Positions 26,652-36,187 of a DNA stretch of 64,000 nt are shown piece by piece (position 1 is the stretch's first letter; every line of letters starts with the position of its first letter). The notes under the pieces were generated by a model. That model was not told the DNA's origin. It saw nothing but the letters and a program-made list of their open reading frames with translations, and did no database searches. Position numbers and translations under genes: made by a program. Origin of the DNA: Thalassotalea loyana (GTDB lineage: Bacteria > Pseudomonadota > Gammaproteobacteria > Enterobacterales > Alteromonadaceae); NCBI RefSeq assembly GCF_030161435.1, contig NZ_BSSV01000007.1, positions 186,001 to 250,000 of the forward strand. The letters run 5' to 3'.

Positions 26652-27983
26652 TTAGCGTCGTGAATTGATTAGGTCACGATAATTTAATCCGCTTTGTTTA
26701 ATAGTACGAGTTTGCGATTCATAATCAACGTAAACGATACCAAATCGTTTTAAATAACCTTCTGCCCACTCAAAGTTGTCCATTAAGCTCCATGCGAAAT
26801 AACCTTGGACATTAACGCCATGTTCAATAGCGTTATTAACGGCATTTAAATGATCCTGATAATACTCAACACGATCTTGATCGTTTACTTGACCATTTTC
26901 AATTACATCCGCCATGGCTGCGCCATTTTCGGTAATGTAAATTGGCGGTAAGGTGTAGCGAGCATCTAAATCTCTTAATAGGCTGGTAAAGGCCTCTGGG
27001 TATATTTCCCAGCCAATATCGGTCAAAGGAGCTGGTGGTGGAAGCTGTTCAAATACCGAATGTTCATCTGCGCGATAAATAGCACGGGTATAAAAGTTAA
27101 TCCCTAAAAAGTCGATAGGTTGACCAATAATCTCCATATCACCGTCTAAGATACTTGGTTGTTCTTCATCTGGTAACTGACTCATGATATCAGGGTAGCA
27201 TTTGTCAAAAATCGGTTTGATGTACCATTGATTGAAATAGTCATCGGCAAATTGAGTCGCCGCAATATCTTCTAATGAATCACTTGCGCTGTAACATGGT
27301 GTAAAATTGAGCACGATACCATTTTGCGCGTTTGGTGCATTTTTCTTTAAAACCTGCATGCCTAACCCGTGCGCAAGTAATAAATGATGTGCTGCTTGTC
27401 TACCGTCGGCTCGGCTTGACTTTCCTGGTGCATGAATACCCGCTTCATAACCAAGGTAAGAGCTACAAAAAGGTTCATTGAGTGTCGCATATGAGAAAAC
27501 GCGATCGCCAAATGCCTTGGTCACTAGATCAACATAATCGGCAAATTGATATGCTGTATCTCTATTTAACCAGCCACCTTTGTCTTCTAAATGCTGCGGT
27601 AGATCCCAATGGTATAAAGTGACATAAGGTTTAATCTTTTTAGCATTTAACGCATCTAAAATATTGATATAGAAATCAACGCCAGCCTGGTTTAATGAGC
27701 CATCTAACTTAATAAGGCGAGGCCAAGACAATGACAGTCGGTAAGCGTCTACCCCTAGACTATCGATGAGCTCGATATCGTCGCGCCAGTGATTGTAATG
27801 ATCACAAGCGACGTCGCCGTTAGAATTGTCTGCAATTTTCCCTTCTGTTGCGCAAAAGGTATCCCAAATACATGGTAAACGATCGTCGACACCGCCCTCT
27901 ATTTGAAATGAAGCAGTTGCGACACCGTATGTAAACTGCTTAGACAGCATTTTTGAGCCTTGGGGCAAGCTATAGTGAGCCAT
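26652..27983 (-). CDS. GH1 beta-glucosidase
   Basis: A 443-aa cytosolic glycoside hydrolase family 1 enzyme, retaining mechanism. The acid/base Glu170 lies in TLNEP and the nucleophile Glu352 in YITENG. The N-terminal FTYGVATASFQIEGG and the C-terminal GYFAWSLMDNFEWAEGY also match the family. No signal peptide. It would split beta-glucosides imported by the GPH symporter encoded 29 bases downstream. A second ATG 11 codons in is also possible because both have an AAGGC-like site. It is the first gene of the minus-strand operon facing the twin operators. Confidence 0.94.
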   Translation of the reverse strand: MAHYSLPQGSKMLSKQFTYGVATASFQIEGGVDDRLPCIWDTFCATEGKIADNSNGDVACDHYNHWRDDIELIDSLGVDAYRLSLSWPRLIKLDGSLNQAGVDFYINILDALNAKKIKPYVTLYHWDLPQHLEDKGGWLNRDTAYQFADYVDLVTKAFGDRVFSYATLNEPFCSSYLGYEAGIHAPGKSSRADGRQAAHHLLLAHGLGMQVLKKNAPNAQNGIVLNFTPCYSASDSLEDIAATQFADDYFNQWYIKPIFDKCYPDIMSQLPDEEQPSILDGDMEIIGQPIDFLGINFYTRAIYRADEHSVFEQLPPPAPLTDIGWEIYPEAFTSLLRDLDARYTLPPIYITENGAAMADVIENGQVNDQDRVEYYQDHLNAVNNAIEHGVNVQGYFAWSLMDNFEWAEGYLKRFGIVYVDYESQTRTIKQSGLNYRDLINSRR

Positions 27984-28037
27984 TTGTAAGCCTTTCCATT
28001 CTAAATAAACAAGATATATTTTATTCTTAATTAATTT

Positions 28038-28051
28038 TGAAAGCGCTTACA
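28038..28051. promoter_or_regulatory. LacI-type operator 1 (GH1/MFS divergent region)
   Basis: TGAAAGCGCTTACA, a near-perfect palindrome centred on GCGC, about 55 bases upstream of the GH1 start. The same core occurs at 28095, 40996 and 41058. Confidence 0.85.
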
Positions 28052-28094
28052 AAAATATTTGAAAAAAAATACCAAGTGGTATTTAATGAGTTAG

Positions 28095-28108
28095 TGAAAG
28101 CGCTTACA
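28095..28108. promoter_or_regulatory. LacI-type operator 2 (GH1/MFS divergent region)
   Basis: A second TGAAAGCGCTTACA, identical to operator 1 and 57 bases from it. Paired sites between two divergent promoters suit repression of both by one regulator, possibly with looping. Confidence 0.85.
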
Positions 28109-28174
28109 TTTGAGTAGAGTAGTTTGAAAATAATAAAAGGTCAACACTTTAGTTTTCGATGCTAGCGCTAATAA

Positions 28175-28190
28175 GTCATAATCTTATGAC
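28175..28190. promoter_or_regulatory. Palindrome upstream of the sugar MFS gene
   Basis: GTCATAA TC TTATGAC, 7-base perfect arms, 34 bases before the MFS start. It is unlike the GCGC operators, so it may bind a second regulator or lie at the promoter. Confidence 0.4.
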
Positions 28191-28223
28191 CATAAATTTA
28201 TAAATAAAATAATAGGGTTAACT

Positions 28224-29483
28224 ATGTCAGGTTTTACGCCAAATTCAGCTCATCCAGCGAATGACAATAATGCATCAGGACAAACAGATTATACGTTTGC
28301 GTTGACGTCATTGACGTCATTATTTTTTATGTGGGGATTCATCACGTGCTTGAACGATATTTTGATTCCACATTTAAAAGGAGTCTTCGATTTAAGCTAC
28401 ACGCAAGCCATGCTGATTCAATTTTGCTTTTTTGGAGCATACTTTTTAGTTTCATTGCCTGCGGGTAAATTGGTAAAAAATGTTGGGTATCAAAAAGGTA
28501 TTGTCGTTGGCCTGATTATCGCTGCGGTTGGCTGTATCAGCTTTTACCCAGCAGCAATTATGCAAAGCTACCCTGTCTTTCTAATCGCTTTGTTTGTGCT
28601 AGCAAGTGGTATAACGGTACTACAAGTATCGGCTAACCCTTATGTCAGCATATTAGGTAAACCTGAAACAGCGTCTTCTCGTTTAACCATGACTCAGGCG
28701 TTTAATTCGCTGGGTACGACTGTCGCACCTTTTTTCGGTGCATATTTAATTCTTGAGCAAGCAGGTAATGAAGTAGCTAACTCGGCTGAAGCTGTGCAAA
28801 CGCCGTACTTATTGCTTGCAGCTATGTTATTGATCCTCGCCGCTATATTTGCCTACTTAAAATTACCGGAGATGCGTGAAGATGATGAGCCGGGAACTAC
28901 AGAAACACAGGGAAGTGCGTGGCAGTATAAACATCTTGTGATGGGCGCTGTTGGTATCTTTGTTTATGTTGGTGCTGAAGTTTCTATCGGAAGCTTTTTA
29001 GTGAACTTTTTGGGCGAAGATTATATTGCCGGTTTGGAAGAACATGATGCGGCAAAATATATCGCTTATTACTGGGGCGGCGCCATGGTAGGTCGTTTTA
29101 TTGGCGCAGGTGTGATGCAAAAAATCGCTGCGGGTAAAGTGTTAGCGTTTAATGCATGTGCCGGTATGGTGCTTATTCTTGTTACCATGATGACATCAGG
29201 TCAGGTTGCCATGTGGTCAATCTTATTAGTCGGCCTTTGTAACTCCATTATGTTCCCAACAATTTTCAGCCTCGCAATTACTGGCTTAGGAAATCATACC
29301 TCACAAGGCTCTGGTATTTTATGTTTAGCAATTGTCGGTGGTGCAATTCTACCAGTATTCCAAGGTATGTTAGCTGACAGTATAGGTATACAAGCATCAT
29401 TCATTCTACCTGTATTTTGTTATGCATATATTGCTTATTACGGCCTTATTGGGTCTAAACCTCAACCTGAAAAATCAGCTTAA
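28224..29483 (+). CDS. FucP/GluP-type sugar MFS transporter
   Basis: A 419-aa inner-membrane transporter with 12 predicted helices, of the fucose/glucose-galactose:H+ symporter family. Markers are [21 protein letters not shown] in the first helix (residues about 33-53), the [16 protein letters not shown] loop, and [32 protein letters not shown]. It begins the plus-strand operon with the GH3 lipoprotein, whose ATG follows after 17 bases. Glucose released outside the cytoplasmic membrane by that enzyme is the natural substrate (inference from context). Confidence 0.93.
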   Translation: MSGFTPNSAHPANDNNASGQTDYTFALTSLTSLFFMWGFITCLNDILIPHLKGVFDLSYTQAMLIQFCFFGAYFLVSLPAGKLVKNVGYQKGIVVGLIIAAVGCISFYPAAIMQSYPVFLIALFVLASGITVLQVSANPYVSILGKPETASSRLTMTQAFNSLGTTVAPFFGAYLILEQAGNEVANSAEAVQTPYLLLAAMLLILAAIFAYLKLPEMREDDEPGTTETQGSAWQYKHLVMGAVGIFVYVGAEVSIGSFLVNFLGEDYIAGLEEHDAAKYIAYYWGGAMVGRFIGAGVMQKIAAGKVLAFNACAGMVLILVTMMTSGQVAMWSILLVGLCNSIMFPTIFSLAITGLGNHTSQGSGILCLAIVGGAILPVFQGMLADSIGIQASFILPVFCYAYIAYYGLIGSKPQPEKSA

Positions 29484-29500
29484 TAGGATTTGTTAAGTCA

Positions 29501-32074
29501 ATGAAAACAACAATTAAACCATTAGCTATGCTTGTTGCTTTAGCTGCAGTTACGGCATGTTCAAATGAACAAGTTGAGGAGAAAGATTCTCAACAGTCAA
29601 TGCAGAAAGAAACCATGAACAATATTAACATTTGGCCAGCATTAGATTTTGAAGTTAAACAGGATGCTGAAGTTGAAGCGAAGGTAAAGGTATTATTGGC
29701 AACAATGACGCTTGAGCAAAAAGTCGCGCAAATGATTCAGCCAGAAATTCGCGATATCACGATTGAAGATATGCGCAAATATGGTTTTGGCTCATACCTC
29801 AATGGTGGTGGCTCATTCCCGAATAACAACAAACAATCAACGCCAGAAGATTGGATTAAATTAGCAGAAGCAATGTACCAAGCGTCAATTGACGATTCAA
29901 TCGATGGTTCTAAAATCCCAACAATGTGGGGTACTGACGCTGTTCATGGACATAACAACGTTATTGGCGCAACGCTGTTCCCTCATAATATCGGCTTGGG
30001 CGCAATGAATAACCCTGCTCTTATTGAAAAAATAGCTGAAATTACTGCAAAAGAAGTGATGGTGACGGGAATCGATTGGGTTTTTGCACCAACAGTAGCG
30101 GTAGCACGAGACGATCGCTGGGGTAGAACCTATGAAAGTTATTCTGAAGACCCAGACATTGTGCGTGAATATTCAGCATCGATCGTGAAAGGCCTCCAAG
30201 GTCATGCTGACGGCGATTTTTTAAGTGACAAACGGGTGATCAGTACGGTTAAACACTTTCTTGGTGATGGTGGAACGGAGCAGGGTGACGATCAAGGCGA
30301 CAACATTGCGTCTGAACAAGACCTATTTGATATTCATGCGCAAGGTTATGTTGGTGGTTTAACAGCTGGTTCTCAGTCCGTAATGGCGTCGTTTAATAGC
30401 TGGCATGGTGAAAAAATTCACGGAAAAAAATACCTGTTAACTGATGTCCTGAAAGACAAAATGGGCTTTGATGGCTTTGTTGTTGGTGACTGGAATGGTC
30501 ATGGGCAAATAAAAGGCTGTAGTAATGAAGACTGTCCTCAAGCAGTAAATGCGGGGTTGGACATGTACATGGTGCCAACAGATGCGTGGAAACCTTTGTA
30601 TGAAAATACTATTGCTCAAGTTAAATCAGGCATTATTCCCCAGTCGCGTATTGATGATGCGGTAACTCGTATCTTACGAGTCAAATTTAGAGCGGGTCTA
30701 TTCGATAAGCCAAGTCCTGCAAACAGAGAGTACTCAGGCAAAACTGAATTAATCGGTGCTGACGCTCATCGTGAAGTCGCACGTCAAGCGGTTCGCGAAT
30801 CTCTTGTTCTACTTAAAAATAAAGGTAATGTTTTACCACTGGCACCAAAACAACACGTGCTTGTTGCCGGTAACGGAGCAGATAATATTGGTAAGCAATC
30901 GGGCGGTTGGACAGTAACTTGGCAAGGCACAGGTAACAACAATAACGATTTCCCTGGTGGCACATCAATCTATGATGGCATTGCTGAAAAAGTGAATGCC
31001 GCAGGCGGTAAAGTAACTTTAAATGTCGATGGCGAGTTCACAGATAAACCTGATGTGGCTATTGTGGTGTTTGGTGAAGACCCGTACGCAGAAGGTCATG
31101 GAGATAGAGACAATTTAGATTACCAACGAGGTGAGAAAACGGATTTAGCCCTACTCGAAAAATTAAAAGCACAAGGTATTCCTGTTGTTTCAGTATTTAT
31201 TAGTGGCCGCCCAATGTGGGTAAATGCTGAGCTAAACGCTTCAGACGCTTTTGTTGCTGCTTGGTTACCTGGTTCTGAAGGTAATGGTGTTTCAGATGTG
31301 CTATTTACTTTGCCAAATGGAGAAGTTGCTCACGACTTTACAGGTAAGCTTTCTTTCTCTTGGCCAAATGATGCAAATCAAGCCGTAGTGAATAAAGGGG
31401 ATGATGACTATAAACCATTATTACCATATGGCTTCGGCTTGCGTTATGGTGAAGAAAACACCCTAGGTGATGATCTGAATGCTGAATTAACCATAGATGC
31501 AAATGCACAGCTGAAAGAAGTATTCTTCGACGGCAAAATGCACAAGCCTTGGTTGATGTGGTTAGTGTCTGGTGATGAACGATTACAGCCAAATGCCAAC
31601 ACTCACACGTTAAATAGCTTAAGCTACAGAACGGTAGACCGCTTAGTGCAAGAAGATTCAATTCAATTAACTTTCTTAGGTAAAGAACGAGCAGGGATTC
31701 GTTTAGTAAGTAAAAGTAACTTTAGAGAAGACCTACGCTCGGCCATTGAAAACAATGCTAAGCTAACCTTTATGGTTAACGTATTAGAGAAGCCTACAGC
31801 ACCAATTGTAGTGAGCATGGCGTGCCAGAAAGCTGAGAGCTCTGATGACAATTGCGGTGCAGCAATAGATGTGACGGATGATTTAAGTGGTCGCTTACAT
31901 CATGGTTGGTCGCAAGTCTCAATTGATTTAGCGTGCTTTGCTAAAAAAGGCATGAGTTTTGGTGATATGGTTGCCCCGTTTGAGTTGATTACCGATGGTA
32001 AAGCAACAATTCAACTAAGCAATATTATCTATGATCCTCAGATCAAAGAAGTAGCCAATATTAGCTGCCAATAA
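29501..32074 (+). CDS. GH3 exo-beta-glucosidase lipoprotein (ExoP-like)
   Basis: An 857-aa predicted lipoprotein: signal with lipobox VTAC (Cys20), then an acidic linker. The GH3 N-terminal (beta/alpha)8 domain carries the nucleophile Asp330 in FVVGDWNGH and substrate-binding motifs GTDAVHGHNN and KHFLGDGGTEQG. The alpha/beta sandwich domain follows from about residue 430 to 640. The last 190 residues form a beta-rich extension like that of the marine exo-1,3/1,4-beta-glucanase ExoP. Predicted to release glucose from beta-glucan oligosaccharides in the periplasm or on the outer membrane. Co-transcribed with the upstream MFS gene. Confidence 0.94.
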   Translation: MKTTIKPLAMLVALAAVTACSNEQVEEKDSQQSMQKETMNNINIWPALDFEVKQDAEVEAKVKVLLATMTLEQKVAQMIQPEIRDITIEDMRKYGFGSYLNGGGSFPNNNKQSTPEDWIKLAEAMYQASIDDSIDGSKIPTMWGTDAVHGHNNVIGATLFPHNIGLGAMNNPALIEKIAEITAKEVMVTGIDWVFAPTVAVARDDRWGRTYESYSEDPDIVREYSASIVKGLQGHADGDFLSDKRVISTVKHFLGDGGTEQGDDQGDNIASEQDLFDIHAQGYVGGLTAGSQSVMASFNSWHGEKIHGKKYLLTDVLKDKMGFDGFVVGDWNGHGQIKGCSNEDCPQAVNAGLDMYMVPTDAWKPLYENTIAQVKSGIIPQSRIDDAVTRILRVKFRAGLFDKPSPANREYSGKTELIGADAHREVARQAVRESLVLLKNKGNVLPLAPKQHVLVAGNGADNIGKQSGGWTVTWQGTGNNNNDFPGGTSIYDGIAEKVNAAGGKVTLNVDGEFTDKPDVAIVVFGEDPYAEGHGDRDNLDYQRGEKTDLALLEKLKAQGIPVVSVFISGRPMWVNAELNASDAFVAAWLPGSEGNGVSDVLFTLPNGEVAHDFTGKLSFSWPNDANQAVVNKGDDDYKPLLPYGFGLRYGEENTLGDDLNAELTIDANAQLKEVFFDGKMHKPWLMWLVSGDERLQPNANTHTLNSLSYRTVDRLVQEDSIQLTFLGKERAGIRLVSKSNFREDLRSAIENNAKLTFMVNVLEKPTAPIVVSMACQKAESSDDNCGAAIDVTDDLSGRLHHGWSQVSIDLACFAKKGMSFGDMVAPFELITDGKATIQLSNIIYDPQIKEVANISCQ

Positions 32075-32088
32075 AGTATGGGTTTATC

Positions 32089-32127
32089 AAAAAAGGCGAC
32101 TGAGTTGAACGCTCAGTCGCCTTTTTT
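32089..32127. terminator. Bidirectional terminator between GH3 and DUF6445 genes
   Basis: A 16-bp arm starting AAAAAAGGCGACTGAG with its complement and a TTGAACG loop, ending in a T-run on both strands. It closes the plus-strand glucan operon and the minus-strand halogenase cassette. Confidence 0.9.
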
Positions 32128-32177
32128 ATATCTGGATATGCGGTCAACTAACGCTAGGCAATGCTAAGTCAGTTGGG

Positions 32178-32876
32178 TTACTTAAACTCGATAAAAATAT
32201 TGCTCGTTAACCGAGCCTCTTGAAGCTGATTTGAAATATCCGTTTGCGGGTTGACTAGCGTTGAGTGTAATAATTTGCCTGGGTAAATTGCGACGCGGTT
32301 AGGTCGATAAGCTATACGATGATAGCATTCGAATTGATTTGTTGATTCGTTTGGGTAGCCTTGTTTAGGCTCTCCTTGTTGGTCAATCTCAGCTTGGCAG
32401 AGGGCGAGGTATTCATCTATACGTTGAGCTGTTATCGATTCAAAGTTTGTTGCTTTGTGGCGAAATAGACCTGTGCCGCCATGGGAGTTTTCATTTAAAT
32501 AATGGAGCAGGGCAAAGTAATGATCGTGAGTACTGTCAAAATGAGGCAATCGCTGCAATAAGGAAAGCTCATGCTCTTGCTTGGTGATCATTGAGTAATA
32601 CGTATCGAGAACTTTTAACTGTTTGTGTTTGGGGATTTGGTAAATATCGTAAAGCGCCATATAAACACTTTGTAGGGTTTTTATGACATAGTCTTTAGGT
32701 AAGATTTTTCTTAGGCCCGGGTAATAACTGTGTTCATCAGGGCTAAAACCATCAATGGACATAGGCTGAGCTGGTTGAATCGGAAAGTTATCAATAATGA
32801 CTATCGGCGTTTGCTCTATGCCAACATGCTCGATAGTCATTTCAATACCATTAGGTAACGACAGGCGTTCGGCCAT
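32178..32876 (-). CDS. DUF6445 protein, probable 2OG-Fe(II) oxygenase
   Basis: A 232-aa cytosolic protein, last gene of the halogenase cassette, three bases after the second halogenase gene. It matches DUF6445, which is typically found beside tryptophan-halogenase-like genes. The sequence carries a prolyl-hydroxylase-like metal site: His112 and Asp114 in LPHFDSTHDHY, a conserved LHYLN...GGTGLFRH stretch, distal His204 in YPGKLLHSTLV, and Arg222 (EARLTSNIFIEF) at the 2-oxoglutarate-anchoring position. I infer an Fe(II)/2-oxoglutarate hydroxylase. Substrate unknown; it may act on the same target as the halogenases. Confidence 0.8.
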   Translation of the reverse strand: MAERLSLPNGIEMTIEHVGIEQTPIVIIDNFPIQPAQPMSIDGFSPDEHSYYPGLRKILPKDYVIKTLQSVYMALYDIYQIPKHKQLKVLDTYYSMITKQEHELSLLQRLPHFDSTHDHYFALLHYLNENSHGGTGLFRHKATNFESITAQRIDEYLALCQAEIDQQGEPKQGYPNESTNQFECYHRIAYRPNRVAIYPGKLLHSTLVNPQTDISNQLQEARLTSNIFIEFK

Positions 32877-32879
32877 TGA

Positions 32880-34370
32880 TTACATTACCTTTGATTTACA
32901 ATAATGGTTGATAAAGTCTAAGTGATTTGGCCACTGACTAACTTTTTTAGCTGTGCCGTCTTTGATTCTGTTTAAGAATAATTTCAACTCGTCATCGCTC
33001 ATTTGGTCCACGATTGGGTGATATTGCTCTGGTATTAAGCCTTGACCAACCATCACTTGAATCCAGGAGTTTAAACCAAATAAGTCATCGGGTTTTTTAT
33101 ATACCTGACCACTTTGACCAAATAAATCCATACGATGTTTTAAACTATCTGTGATTGGCATGCTCTTACAGTAGCGCCAAAATTTAGAATCGGTACGGTC
33201 AGTCAGGTGGTAATGTAAAATAATAAAGTCACGAATGTTGTCACATTCCGCTTTGGTTTGAGCGTTAAACTCATCTATGTCGGCTTGGTTTATTCCACGA
33301 TTAGGCATTAACTGCATTAAACGGACAATTGCACGTTGAAATAAATGAATTCCTGTAGACTCTAATGGCTCAATAAAACCACTCGATAAGCCCACGGCGA
33401 TACAGTTCTTGTTCCAATGTTTAAGGCGTGTACCTGTTTTATATTTAATAACGCGCGGTTGATTGATTGGCTCACCCTCAACGTTATTTAATAAAAATTC
33501 GATAGCCTCGTCATCACTCATATACTTGCTACAAAATACCAGGCCGTTGCCCGTTCTATTTTGTAGTGGAATACGCCATTGCCAACCCGACTCTCTTGCA
33601 ATAGAGCGAGTGTAAGGGACTGGATCCCCGACCGATTTTGTTTGCACGGCAACGGCACTGTCGCAAGGTAGATAGTGACTCCAGTCCTCATAACCTGTAT
33701 GTAGTGCGTCTTCAATGAGTAAGCCTCTAAACCCTGTACAATCAAGGAATAGATCGCCCTCAACAACCTTTCCTGATGCGAGAGTTAGCGATTCAATATA
33801 GCCAGTTTGAGAACACAGGTTTACGTCTTGTATTTTACCTTCAACACGCTTTGCACCATGTTTTTCTGCTATATTTCTTAAATATTTTGCGTAAAGACCA
33901 GCATCTAAATGATACGCGTGATTTAAATCTTGATTTGCCATGACGGCGAAACGGCCTTCACGAGCAGCTAAATGCTCTGGGCAGTAGTCGCCAATCTCAC
34001 TTGCAATACCTTTTTGTATTCCTTTAAGCCAGAAGTGCTGAAAGCCACAAGCCCAACAGTCCTGCCCAAGAAAGCCAAACGAATGGATATAGTCTTGATT
34101 GACATCTTTCCAATTTTCAAAAGAAATACCTAACTTAAAAGTGGCATTCGTTGCCGCCATAAAGTCTTTTTCTTCGATGCCTAACAAACGGTGAAAAATA
34201 TGCAGGGTAGGGATTGTCGCTTCACCAACCCCAACGGTTGGGATGTCATCTGACTCCACCAAACTGACCTCAAGGTTTTTACCTAATAATTTTGCAAAAG
34301 CTGCAGCTGCCATCCAGCCTGCGGTACCACCACCGGCAATGACAACGCGTTTTATTGGTTTATCCATCAT
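32880..34370 (-). CDS. Flavin-dependent tryptophan-halogenase-like protein (second copy)
   Basis: A 496-aa FADH2-dependent halogenase homologue. The dinucleotide-binding GGGTAGWMAA lies at residues 13-22. Lys79 in NATFKLG is at exactly the position of the catalytic lysine in PrnA/RebH. The WxWxIP halogenase motif is intact (GWQWRIPLQ, about 265), and the catalytic Glu in FIEPLESTGI is present. An active halogenase is therefore plausible, but free tryptophan as substrate is not established. It is packed between the cupin gene (9 bases) and the DUF6445 gene (3 bases). No flavin reductase lies in the cassette; the FMN reductase at 54142 is elsewhere. Confidence 0.92.
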   Translation of the reverse strand: MMDKPIKRVVIAGGGTAGWMAAAAFAKLLGKNLEVSLVESDDIPTVGVGEATIPTLHIFHRLLGIEEKDFMAATNATFKLGISFENWKDVNQDYIHSFGFLGQDCWACGFQHFWLKGIQKGIASEIGDYCPEHLAAREGRFAVMANQDLNHAYHLDAGLYAKYLRNIAEKHGAKRVEGKIQDVNLCSQTGYIESLTLASGKVVEGDLFLDCTGFRGLLIEDALHTGYEDWSHYLPCDSAVAVQTKSVGDPVPYTRSIARESGWQWRIPLQNRTGNGLVFCSKYMSDDEAIEFLLNNVEGEPINQPRVIKYKTGTRLKHWNKNCIAVGLSSGFIEPLESTGIHLFQRAIVRLMQLMPNRGINQADIDEFNAQTKAECDNIRDFIILHYHLTDRTDSKFWRYCKSMPITDSLKHRMDLFGQSGQVYKKPDDLFGLNSWIQVMVGQGLIPEQYHPIVDQMSDDELKLFLNRIKDGTAKKVSQWPNHLDFINHYCKSKVM

Positions 34371-34379
34371 AACTAACTC

Positions 34380-35396
34380 TTATCGCTTTAATTTATTGAG
34401 TAAATCAGCGCGAATCTTTCGTGCTGATACTTCATCAAGTGGCATGGTTAATACGTCTAAAGCATGTTCCGGGATGTGGTTTAAATCGGTATTGTCATGC
34501 TCAAAAATGTAATGATTAAAAATTGATTGCCACGCTTTACGTTGCTCTTTAGGGAGGCTTCTGATGCTAAGCATCGCGGCCATTAAGGCGTTATTGGGGC
34601 GTCCCATGTAACTTGGTGTATCTCGCCACCAGTGGGTAACTAATACATTTAGTGGGTTTCTACCTTGCACATGGTGCCACCACATACTGGGTAAAAATAG
34701 GGCATCGCCTGCCTCAAGTTCAGCAACTTGAGCGTGTTGCAATGCCGTTTTAAACTTCGGATATCTATCGTAATCGGGTTCATCAAAGTCAACTAAGGAA
34801 ATATCTTGCCCACCAGGCGCAAACTCCATCGGCCCGATGTAAAGGTTATCAATTTGCTCAGGCGGGAAGAGGGTAAACCGACGTTGACCGATAACTGAGC
34901 ACGCTAAATTATGAGGAAAATCATAATGGGCGGCAATTTTACTTTGATTGCCTATCCATATACTGGTTAACGGGTTAACACTCGCTAAACCCGCAGAATT
35001 AGCTTGCGAAAACTCAGGAAACCATCGGGTCACTTCAGTTGAACCCATGTACATCGTGGGCGGGTTATCATCATCGGCATGTTCAAGTAACTTGTCCAAA
35101 ACAACATTTAAATTAACTTGCCCACCACCATAGTTAAACCCTGTCATATCCTCGTTATAAAATACCCGACCTTTCGTTTCAGGAGCACCTAAACATGCTG
35201 ATACTGGCTCATTGCCATATACACTACGAAGATAGTCAGCACCTTGCTGATCAGAAACTTTGCCTGCTTTTACAATCGGCCATTCATTGGCAAAACCTTT
35301 GAATATGACAGGTTGAGTCGCACCGCAAATATGCTTTAGCACATTTTGCGGAGTTACGTCATAGACTTCAGGGGTTTTGCTTGCAACGTTCAACAC
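34380..35396 (-). CDS. JmjC/cupin-8 family Fe(II) oxygenase-like protein
   Basis: A 338-aa cytosolic protein of the FIH-like cupin-8/JmjC family. Residues 25-60 match the family's start (GATQPVIFKGFANEWPIV). The metal site reads His157-x-Asp159 in AAHYDFPHNLACSVIG, with distal His240 in LPSMWWHHVQG. A lysine/threonine pocket typical for 2-oxoglutarate follows the first motif (GQRRFTLFPPEQ). Family members hydroxylate protein side chains or small molecules. It sits between SapC and halogenase genes with gaps of 20 and 9 bases. In this operon a protein or peptide target is an attractive but unproven idea. Confidence 0.88.
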   Translation of the reverse strand: MLNVASKTPEVYDVTPQNVLKHICGATQPVIFKGFANEWPIVKAGKVSDQQGADYLRSVYGNEPVSACLGAPETKGRVFYNEDMTGFNYGGGQVNLNVVLDKLLEHADDDNPPTMYMGSTEVTRWFPEFSQANSAGLASVNPLTSIWIGNQSKIAAHYDFPHNLACSVIGQRRFTLFPPEQIDNLYIGPMEFAPGGQDISLVDFDEPDYDRYPKFKTALQHAQVAELEAGDALFLPSMWWHHVQGRNPLNVLVTHWWRDTPSYMGRPNNALMAAMLSIRSLPKEQRKAWQSIFNHYIFEHDNTDLNHIPEHALDVLTMPLDEVSARKIRADLLNKLKR

Positions 35397-35416
35397 TTCA
35401 TGCTCCAGCTCAATAT

Positions 35417-36145
35417 CTACAGGCCCATTCTCGCATTTTTTCGGTTAATTAGGTCGCGAATATTACCTTGCGAGGCAAGAGCCATGTATATCGCATGTAA
35501 ATATCCAGATTTGTGTAACTTAACGATTTTTTCGTCGCTTAAGTCTTTAAACTTTTCTTCATTAATCGTGTAAAAACCAATCATTTCATTTTTAGATTGA
35601 TCATTTAATGTAATATCTAAAGTGAAAGGCTCAAGGAGTTCTAGTTCAGTCAACATATTAACGAAATTGTCTGAATCTTGGACACCATGGTGAATAGTTT
35701 CCATCATATCCGCCATGCGGTCTAAGAAATCACTGTTACCACCAAACTCTAAGAAAAGTGGTTGGCCTTCTTCTTTATTTACTCTTGGGTTTTCAACATC
35801 AAGCGTCAATACTCGGTGCTCTTTTTCGACACCATCTTCTTTAATCATTTGACGACCAATCATAAATGGTTGACGTTGCACCATGAGTGGAACATAGCCA
35901 GCATCCCAACCATTTTCAGATAAAAACAAGTTTTCAGCATTTTGAAATCCAAACAAGGCTACAGGTAAAAAGCGTGCTGTTTGAGGGTCTTTGATGAAGA
36001 AAATAGGGTAGTAGGCTTGCACGGAGCGAAATTCAATCGGGAATGTTTGAGCATACCAAATGTTATCACCAAGCTTTTCATGGCGTTGGGTGTTAATTTT
36101 TAAGTCTTTGTGGTCAATATTGTTAACTAATACATGGTTTGCCAT
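35417..36145 (-). CDS. SapC family protein
   Basis: A 242-aa cytosolic protein of the SapC family (named after an S-layer-associated Campylobacter gene). It has the usual features: YPIFFIKDPQTARFLPVALFGFQNAENLFLSENGWDAGYVPLMVQRQPFMIG (about residues 46-97), then LFLEFGGNSDFLDRMADMM and a C-terminal helix YLHAIYMALASQGNIRDLINRK. The biochemical function is unknown. SapC genes recur next to TonB receptors and halogenases in proteobacteria. A good AAAGGAGCAATC site precedes the ATG. Gaps to neighbours are 42 and 20 bases, so it is an operon member. Confidence 0.88.
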   Translation of the reverse strand: MANHVLVNNIDHKDLKINTQRHEKLGDNIWYAQTFPIEFRSVQAYYPIFFIKDPQTARFLPVALFGFQNAENLFLSENGWDAGYVPLMVQRQPFMIGRQMIKEDGVEKEHRVLTLDVENPRVNKEEGQPLFLEFGGNSDFLDRMADMMETIHHGVQDSDNFVNMLTELELLEPFTLDITLNDQSKNEMIGFYTINEEKFKDLSDEKIVKLHKSGYLHAIYMALASQGNIRDLINRKNARMGL

Positions 36146-36187
36146 GATTGCTCCTTTATAAGATAAGTAAACACTTATTTCTTGTTG

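Noticed and set aside
28160-28172. GCTAGCGCTAAT as a sixth GCGC operator
   Set aside because: Only the central AGCGCT is shared; the flanking AA/TTAC bases are missing.
30393-31851. Several antisense reading frames within the GH3 gene
   Set aside because: Low-complexity His/Ser-rich translations typical of shadow frames of a real gene.
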